From DASPXY01 sp038227745 (GTDB taxonomy: Bacteria; Planctomycetota; Planctomycetia; Gemmatales; Gemmataceae), in assembly GCA_038227745.1 (NCBI GenBank), contig JBBRPS010000540.1, positions 1-7,195 of the forward strand: a stretch of DNA of 7,195 bases, in the 5' to 3' direction. Each line of letters opens with the position of its first letter. Positions within the stretch are counted from its first letter, which is position 1. This document shows positions 1 to 7,195 of the stretch, one piece after another. The notes beneath the pieces were generated by a model. That model was not told the origin of the DNA. It saw only the letters and a list, made by a program, of their open reading frames with translations, and did not search any database. The translations under genes were made by a program, and so were the position numbers.

Positions 1-226
1 CACTCGGTGGAGGCTCTCTGGCAGTCTTCTGGGACGACCTTTGCCAACCGCCCGCTGAGGATTCCCCGGTTCGTTGGAACCTTGCATCCGCTGCCGGCGC
101 CGGCTCGATCGCTGGCTGGTTAACTGTGATTCCCCAACAACCAGGGCACCGCCGCCTTCGCAAACCATGCCCGGACGGCCCCCTGCAGGTACTCGAACAC
201 CGACTGGCCTTGCTGCGCACTGCGCA

Positions 227-310
227 CTTGGCGAGACCCCGGTGACGGACGCGGGGGTAGAGAAGCTGCAGCAGGCGCTGCCCAACTGCGACATCAGTCA
301 TCCCGACTGA
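227..310 (+). pseudogene. C-terminal remnant of a leucine-rich-repeat protein
   Basis: The last 27 codons before the TGA at 308-310 read LGETPVTDAGVEKLQQALPN followed by CDISHPD. This is the usual ending of planctomycete LRR proteins, where a final repeat of the form L-x-x-T-x-VTDAG-V-x-x-L is followed by a capping segment ALPxC. The preceding in-frame residues, back to a TTG at 74, are Pro/Arg-rich and do not resemble LRRs, and the frame is closed by a stop at 56-58. The expected upstream repeat is missing. A short LRT-like match in the neighbouring frame just before 227 hints at an indel. I read it as the decayed 3' end of a larger gene. A short real ORF starting at 74 is possible but unlikely. 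Confidence 0.5.
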
Positions 311-496
311 CTCCCCGCCCACGGCGTACTACGAGGCGGGTCATGCAGTCATCTCCTTCGCCCTGGGCCTGATCATCGACAAAGTCAGTATCGTTCCGGA
401 CGAGGATTACGACGGGGTCTGCGTGAGGCCCTCCGTGTTCGGCTACCACTTCTCCACTAAGCCGCCAGCGGCTGAAGACGCGCAGCGGGATCTGGC

Positions 497-3972
<3,476 letters not shown>

Positions 3973-3976
<4 letters not shown>

Positions 3977-4599
3977 GCGCTCTGCTCCGGAACCGGCGCA
4001 TGGGCCGACTCCAAAATCTGGATCTCTTCTTGCAAGAGCTTCTGTACTTTGCCGCGGACGACGTAGACCGTGGCGAGCTTCATGTGGACGCGCTGAGCGA
4101 CTTCTGCTCCGGACAGGCCCTCCACGGCCAGCAGGCGGAAGACCTCCCATTTCTCGGGCGTGACCCGCAGTTGCACTCGCGCCGTCGCTTCGTTCAGGAG
4201 TTCGTTGTCGAACTCGCGCTCCAGCCGCGTCGCCAGATCGTCGCGCGCCTCGACGCTGGCGAGCATTTGCACGGCCTGGCTGTCGCCGGTGCCCTGCGCC
4301 GCCGACTTTTGGCTTGCCAAGAAATCGCTCCAGGCGTGGCGCGTGATCGTCTTGAGCCAGGCGCGAAAGCTCTTCGACGGATCGTAGGAAAAGTGGGCCA
4401 GCTTGTGGGCCAGCTTGAGCAACACGTTCTGCGTCACGTCTTCCGCGTCGGCCTTTTGCAAACGCCAATGCTGGCACCAGGCATAGATCTTCGGCCCGTA
4501 GCGATCCACGAACGCTTCCCAGGCCGCCTGATCCGTGGGCGACCTGCCCAGGCGTCCCAAAAGCGTCGGGCTGGTGTGCGACGACGAAGAGCTGGCCAC
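3973..4599 (-). CDS. ECF-type RNA polymerase sigma factor
   Basis: This is a sigma-70-family factor of the extracytoplasmic-function type, 208 residues from the GTG start used here. Region 2 (about 24-96) contains WEAFVDRYGPKIYAWC, the DAEDVTQNVLLKL core-binding helix and SFRAWLKTITRHAWSDFL. Region 4 (about 136-196) contains TPEKWEVFRLLAVEGLSGAEVA, with the helix-turn-helix in SGAEVAQRVHMKLATVYVVRGKVQKLL. There is no region 1 or 3, and the length is normal for the class. The N-terminus SHTSPTLLGRL is typical of planctomycete ECF factors. The start is uncertain. GTG at 4599 gives MASSSSSHTSPTLL and has a G-rich stretch (GGGGG) about 10 nt upstream; an in-frame TTG at 4623 would add eight residues (LPFLGVLF). 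Its TGA overlaps the kinase ATG by 4 nt, indicating translational coupling and a shared operon. Planctomycete ECF groups genetically linked to Ser/Thr kinases are known. The target promoter cannot be read from the sequence. Confidence 0.92.
3985..3988 (-). promoter_or_regulatory. Shine-Dalgarno of the kinase gene
   Basis: GGAG on the minus strand lies 8 nt upstream of the ATG at 3976-3974, inside the last codons of the sigma gene. It supports the chosen kinase start over the longer in-frame reading that runs back through the sigma gene. Confidence 0.6.
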
Positions 4600-4620
4600 G
4601 AAGAGTACCCCCAAGAAAGG

Positions 4621-4721
4621 CAAAACCTACCGGCCGCGCCCTATTTTCTCAAGGTTTTCAGGCGAAACAAGCAAAACTCCGGAGGAACACGAAGAATTCT
4701 TTTTTCGGCCGGTAGGTTTCG
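4621..4721. repeat. 16-bp inverted repeat (15/16) flanking an AT-rich core
   Basis: The left arm, CAAAACCTACCGGCCG (4621-4636), is the reverse complement of the right arm, CGGCCGGTAGGTTTCG (4706-4721), except at one position. The arms are 69 nt apart. Each arm, read outward, gives CGGCCGGTAGGTTT[T/C]G pointing to the gene on its own side. It could be a pair of divergent operator or promoter elements, or the ends of a small inserted element. The left arm lies just upstream of the GTG sigma start. Confidence 0.65.
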
Positions 4722-4807
4722 CGTCGAACCGCCGTACTCTTCCTGCCCGCATTCGCCGCTCGCCTCCTGAGCGGCTCTCCGTCCAACCCAACCTGGTCCC
4801 GTAGACC

Positions 4808-4828
4808 GGCGCGCGCCGCAGGCGCGCC
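4808..4828 (+). other. GC-rich hairpin in the CARDB mRNA leader
   Basis: GGCGCGC (4808-4814) and GCGCGCC (4822-4828) form a perfect 7-bp stem with a 7-nt loop. It ends 18 nt before the AAGGAG ribosome-binding site. No U-run follows, so it is not a standard terminator. It could stabilise the transcript or affect translation if transcription starts upstream of it. Confidence 0.4.
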
Positions 4829-4846
4829 TGTTCCCGGGTGCGCGCG

Positions 4847-4852
4847 AAGGAG
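4847..4852 (+). promoter_or_regulatory. Shine-Dalgarno of the CARDB gene
   Basis: AAGGAG lies 6 nt before the ATG at 4859. It fixes the start there rather than at the in-frame GTG at 4838, which has no comparable site. Confidence 0.75.
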
Positions 4853-4858
4853 TCCGTT

Positions 4859-6895
4859 ATGCGGCTATCCAGCCTGATCCGGCCCCGGCGGAAGAGGGGG
4901 AAGCGCCCCGCGGCACAACGCCCGTCGACCTTCGGCCGAGCGTCCCGGCCGCTGTGCCTGGAACAACTGGAAGAGCGCCTGCTCCTCGACGCCTCCCCGG
5001 ACCTGAAGCTCGCCGGCGCCACCGCCCCGCCGAGCGCGCTGCTGGGGACTGTTGCCCCCGCCAGCTTCTCGGTGGTCAACCAGGGGACGGACGCGGCCCG
5101 CCTCCCGTGGTACGACGCCGTCTACCTCTCCGACGACACCGTCTTCAGCCCCGGCAGCGACCGCCTCCTGCAATATCAATACGCGGGCGATCAGGTGCCG
5201 CTCGCCGCCGGCGCCGGCTACACGCGCACCACCGCCCTGCCCTTCCCCACCGACGTCGGGCCGGGCAACCGCTACCTGCTGTTCGTGACGGGCGCCTTCT
5301 CGTCCCTGCCGGACGCCGACCCCACCAACAACGTTCAGGCCGTATCCATCACGCTGACCACTCCCGACGTCGATCTGGTCGTGCCGCACGTCACGGCCCC
5401 GGCGTCGGCCGCCCTCGGCCAGCCGTTCACGCTCTCCTGGACGGTCCAGAACCAGGGCGGCGAGGCCGCCGCCGCCCAGTGGTCCGATGTCATCTACGTC
5501 TCCGACCAGCCCACGCTGGACGCCACGGCTGTCTACGTGGACACGGTCTACGCGGGCGCCGACAGCCCGCTCGCCGCCGGCGCCGGCTACACCAGGACCT
5601 GGGACGTCACCCTCAATGGCGTCACCGCCGGCAGCCATTACCTGCTCGTCGTGGCCAACGGCAGCGGCGACCAGGCCGAGACCAACCCGACGAACAACGT
5701 CACCGCGGTGCCGATCACCCTGACCGTGCCGCCGGTGGACCTGACCGTCGGGGCCGCGACGGCGGTGCCTACCTCGGCCCAGCCCGGCGACGCGATCACC
5801 GTCACCTGGACGGTCACCAACCAGGGCTCCGAAGCGGCCTCCACCGCCTGGTACGATAGTATCTACCTGTCCGCGCAACCCACCTTCGACCCCGACACCG
5901 CCATCGCCCTGCTCCACGAGTACCAGGGCGCGCACGCCTCCCTCGTCGCCGGCGACAGCTACGTCACCAGCGACACCGTCACCCTCCCCGCCGGCGCCGC
6001 CTCCGGCACGCAATACCTCCTGGTCGTCACCGACTCTTTCAACTACCAGCTCGAGACCGACGAAACCAACAACGTTCGGGCGGTGCCGATCACCCTGACC
6101 GCGCCCGACCTGGTGGTGTCGGCGCCAGCCGCGCCGGCCTCGGCCCGGCTGGGCGACACGATCCCGATCGCCTTCACCGTCACCAACCAGGGCGCGGGCC
6201 AGGCCGCCGGGAACTGGACCGACTCCCTGTACCTTTCCGACACGCCGACCCTCGACGGCACCGCCACGCCGGTGGCCTCCATCCCGCACACCGGGCTGGT
6301 GCCGGCTTCCGGCGGCAGCTACACGGTCAGCCAGGACGTCCTCCTGCCGGGGCACACCGCCATCGGCAGCCGCTACCTCCTGTTCGTCGCCGACAGCGGT
6401 TACGACCGCCCCGAGAGCGACGAGACGAACAACGTCACGGCCCTGCCGATCACCCTGTTGGGCCGGCCCGACCTGGCGGTCACCGCGGCCTCGAGCCCGG
6501 CCTCCGTCGCGGTGGGCGGACAGGCTGCGGTGTCCTTCACCGTGGCCAACCAGGGCAGCGAGGATGCCGGCACCGACTGGGCCGACGCCGTCTACCTGTC
6601 CACGAAAGCGTTCCTCGACGGCACCGCGACCCTGCTGGCCTCGGCCCCGCGCGCGGGGCAGCCGCCCCTCGGCCCCGGCGGCAGTTACTCCGCCACCCGG
6701 ACCGTCACCATCCCCGGCAGTACCACGCCCGGGCCACGTTTCCTGCTGTTCGTCGCCGACCACACCGGCCAGCTGACCGACCGGCTGCGCGCGGCCCGCA
6801 GCGACGCCGTCAAGGGCGAGGCCTGGGTGCTGGTCGGCGAAGGTCCCGTCCGCCGTGCCGCCCTGTTGGAGTTGGCCGAGGCGCCCGCCCGCTAA
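4859..6895 (+). CDS. Tandem CARDB-repeat surface or secreted protein with LEPR-XLL-like N-terminal motif
   Basis: The product has 678 residues. The N-terminus is strongly basic (RPRRKRGKRP) and lacks a classical hydrophobic signal peptide. It then carries LCLEQLEERLLLDASPDL (about 32-49), a variant of the LEPR-XLL motif found near the N-terminus of large planctomycete exported proteins, which is possibly a sorting signal. Five CARDB-type Ig-like repeats follow, at about 46-166, 169-289, 291-413, 415-533 and 536-639. Each has VNQG or TNQG, a W-x-D-x-[IV]-Y-[LV]-S strand, and (in four) a closing N-[PE]-TNNV-x-A-[VL]-[PS]-ITL. CARDB domains are adhesion-related and have no enzymatic role. The fifth repeat breaks off after LLFVADHTGQL and is replaced by about 39 unrelated residues ending ELAEAPAR; such proteins are often far longer, so the 3' end may be truncated or recombined. 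It is transcribed divergently from the sigma-kinase operon. Cell-surface location is inferred. Confidence 0.88.
   Translation: MRLSSLIRPRRKRGKRPAAQRPSTFGRASRPLCLEQLEERLLLDASPDLKLAGATAPPSALLGTVAPASFSVVNQGTDAARLPWYDAVYLSDDTVFSPGSDRLLQYQYAGDQVPLAAGAGYTRTTALPFPTDVGPGNRYLLFVTGAFSSLPDADPTNNVQAVSITLTTPDVDLVVPHVTAPASAALGQPFTLSWTVQNQGGEAAAAQWSDVIYVSDQPTLDATAVYVDTVYAGADSPLAAGAGYTRTWDVTLNGVTAGSHYLLVVANGSGDQAETNPTNNVTAVPITLTVPPVDLTVGAATAVPTSAQPGDAITVTWTVTNQGSEAASTAWYDSIYLSAQPTFDPDTAIALLHEYQGAHASLVAGDSYVTSDTVTLPAGAASGTQYLLVVTDSFNYQLETDETNNVRAVPITLTAPDLVVSAPAAPASARLGDTIPIAFTVTNQGAGQAAGNWTDSLYLSDTPTLDGTATPVASIPHTGLVPASGGSYTVSQDVLLPGHTAIGSRYLLFVADSGYDRPESDETNNVTALPITLLGRPDLAVTAASSPASVAVGGQAAVSFTVANQGSEDAGTDWADAVYLSTKAFLDGTATLLASAPRAGQPPLGPGGSYSATRTVTIPGSTTPGPRFLLFVADHTGQLTDRLRAARSDAVKGEAWVLVGEGPVRRAALLELAEAPAR
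5180..5592 (+). repeat. Near-identical DNA in CARDB repeats 1 and 2
   Basis: Positions 5198-5223 and 5567-5592 are identical over 26 nt and lie exactly 369 nt (123 codons) apart. Both encode PLAAGAGYT. A further identical 10-mer, TACGCGGGCG, occurs upstream at 5180-5189 and 5549-5558 with the same offset. The repeats differ at most other synonymous sites, so this block suggests a recent duplication or gene conversion between neighbouring repeats. Confidence 0.6.
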
Positions 6896-7195
6896 GAAGT
6901 CTGTCCGGGAAGGGGGAAAAGGTGTCAGGAACGAATGGCACTGTCCTGCGCAACCACAATTAGGCACATGGTTTATGGAAACTTCCCGGGAGGCCATTGG
7001 CATTGGTTCGCGGCGCGGTTCGTGCCAACACCTCTTGCCTTGCGCCGCCGCTGCTCGGCTGGCCTTCCCCTGCCGCGCGGCCCCGCTGCTGCCCCCGGCG
7101 CGCACTGCGAACCAGGCAGTGTCACCCCCCTGTCACTCCTCACGACGACGGCCACCTCCTCTCCCCTGAGGCTTGCCCCCCACAGGCCAAGCTCA
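6896..7195. other. Non-coding 3' region with short inverted repeats; no gene recognised
   Basis: No reading frame here looks like a protein. CCGGGAAG (6905-6912) is exactly complementary in reverse to CTTCCCGG (6982-6989), with 69 nt between. TTGGCA (6997-7002) pairs with TGCCAA (7023-7028) around a 20-nt loop. Between them, AAAAGGTGTCAGGAACGAAT (6917-6936) resembles in style the short REP-like intergenic sequences seen in planctomycetes, but a full palindrome is not visible. No stem with a T-run that would mark a clear terminator for the CARDB gene was found. The far end is pyrimidine-rich on the plus strand. Confidence 0.4.

Larger units (their letters stand above)
4600..4858. promoter_or_regulatory. 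Divergent promoter region between the sigma-kinase operon and the CARDB gene
   Basis: This is the only gap between the divergent genes, so both promoters should lie here. It contains a relatively AT-rich patch (about 4641-4705) in otherwise GC-rich DNA. It also holds a long inverted repeat (4621-4636 and 4706-4721), a perfect palindrome AAGAATTCTT (4692-4701) and a palindrome CTCCGGAG (4677-4684). GGAAC at 4684-4688 on the plus strand resembles the -35 element of many ECF promoters, but I see no convincing -10 at the right distance. No clear housekeeping-type -35/-10 pair stands out on either strand. The promoter assignment comes from position and composition. Confidence 0.5.

Noticed and set aside
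3..240. Possible decayed protein in plus frame 3 (FWDDL, then VLEH and LLRT) reminiscent of C-termini of planctomycete WD40 proteins
   Set aside because: The matches are too short and the expected residues between them are absent. It could be debris linked to the LRR remnant but is not supportable as a feature.
460..473. AGCCGC-CA-GCGGCT palindrome as terminator of the kinase operon
   Set aside because: The stem is short, the loop is only 2 nt, and no T-run follows on the minus strand.
3977..4477. Extension of the kinase reading frame upstream of 3976
   Set aside because: These 167 codons lie entirely within the sigma gene in another frame and resemble no domain. The ATG at 3976 has an SD and begins the zinc motif.
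5005..5068. Antisense gene starting near 5079 that encodes the same KLAGAT peptide
   Set aside because: Beyond the palindrome the antisense frame turns Arg/Ser-rich with no domain, has no SD, and overlaps the promoter region.
4865..7105. Minus-strand open frame of 746 codons opposite the CARDB gene
   Set aside because: It is repetitive only because it mirrors the CARDB repeats. It has no motif or good ribosome-binding site, and the sense strand is convincingly coding.

Overview
The window is GC-rich DNA, most likely from a planctomycete, probably of the Gemmata/Gemmataceae type. Three things point there. One is an ECF sigma gene overlapping a gene for an anti-sigma-like zinc motif, Ser/Thr kinase, membrane segment and WD40 propeller. 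The second is a secreted-type protein of tandem CARDB repeats carrying an N-terminal LEPR-XLL-like motif. The third is a pair of remnants from families common in that phylum, a leucine-rich-repeat tail and an M41-like peptidase core. The taxonomic call is inference from gene content; no rRNA or other marker is present.

Layout. Positions 1-530 hold no intact gene, only two plus-strand fragments: an LRR-type C-terminus (227-310) and a start-less M41/FtsH-like fragment (about 312-530) whose zinc motif reads YEAGH instead of HEAGH. From 497 to 4599 the minus strand carries a two-gene operon. The ECF sigma factor comes first (4599 down to 3973) and overlaps by 4 nt (ATGA) a 1159-residue kinase (3976 down to 497). 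A divergent intergenic region of about 260 bp (4600-4858) includes a relatively AT-rich patch and a long inverted repeat. The plus strand then encodes a 678-residue CARDB-repeat protein (4859-6895) with a strong Shine-Dalgarno sequence. The last 300 bp (6896-7195) hold no recognisable gene.

How the genes may work together. The kinase starts with a C-x(n)-H-x3-C-x2-C motif like that of zinc-binding anti-sigma domains. It continues with a complete Hanks-type catalytic domain, one transmembrane helix, a short helical linker and about 15 WD40 repeats. With the translationally coupled sigma factor, this suggests a membrane signalling unit: the propeller senses something outside the cytoplasm, and the N-terminal part binds, releases or phosphorylates the sigma factor. 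The divergent CARDB gene could be a target, because both genes face a shared region with a near-perfect 16-bp inverted repeat, but this is a hypothesis.

Points worth a second look: a small heptamer-repeat insertion inside the kinase between the catalytic loop and DFG; the inverted repeat between the divergent genes; a 64-nt segment of the CARDB gene that reads as nearly the same peptide on both strands; a fifth CARDB repeat whose end is replaced by an unrelated tail; and the gene debris at the left edge. The many other long reading frames are GC-driven shadows of the three real genes and are left out.
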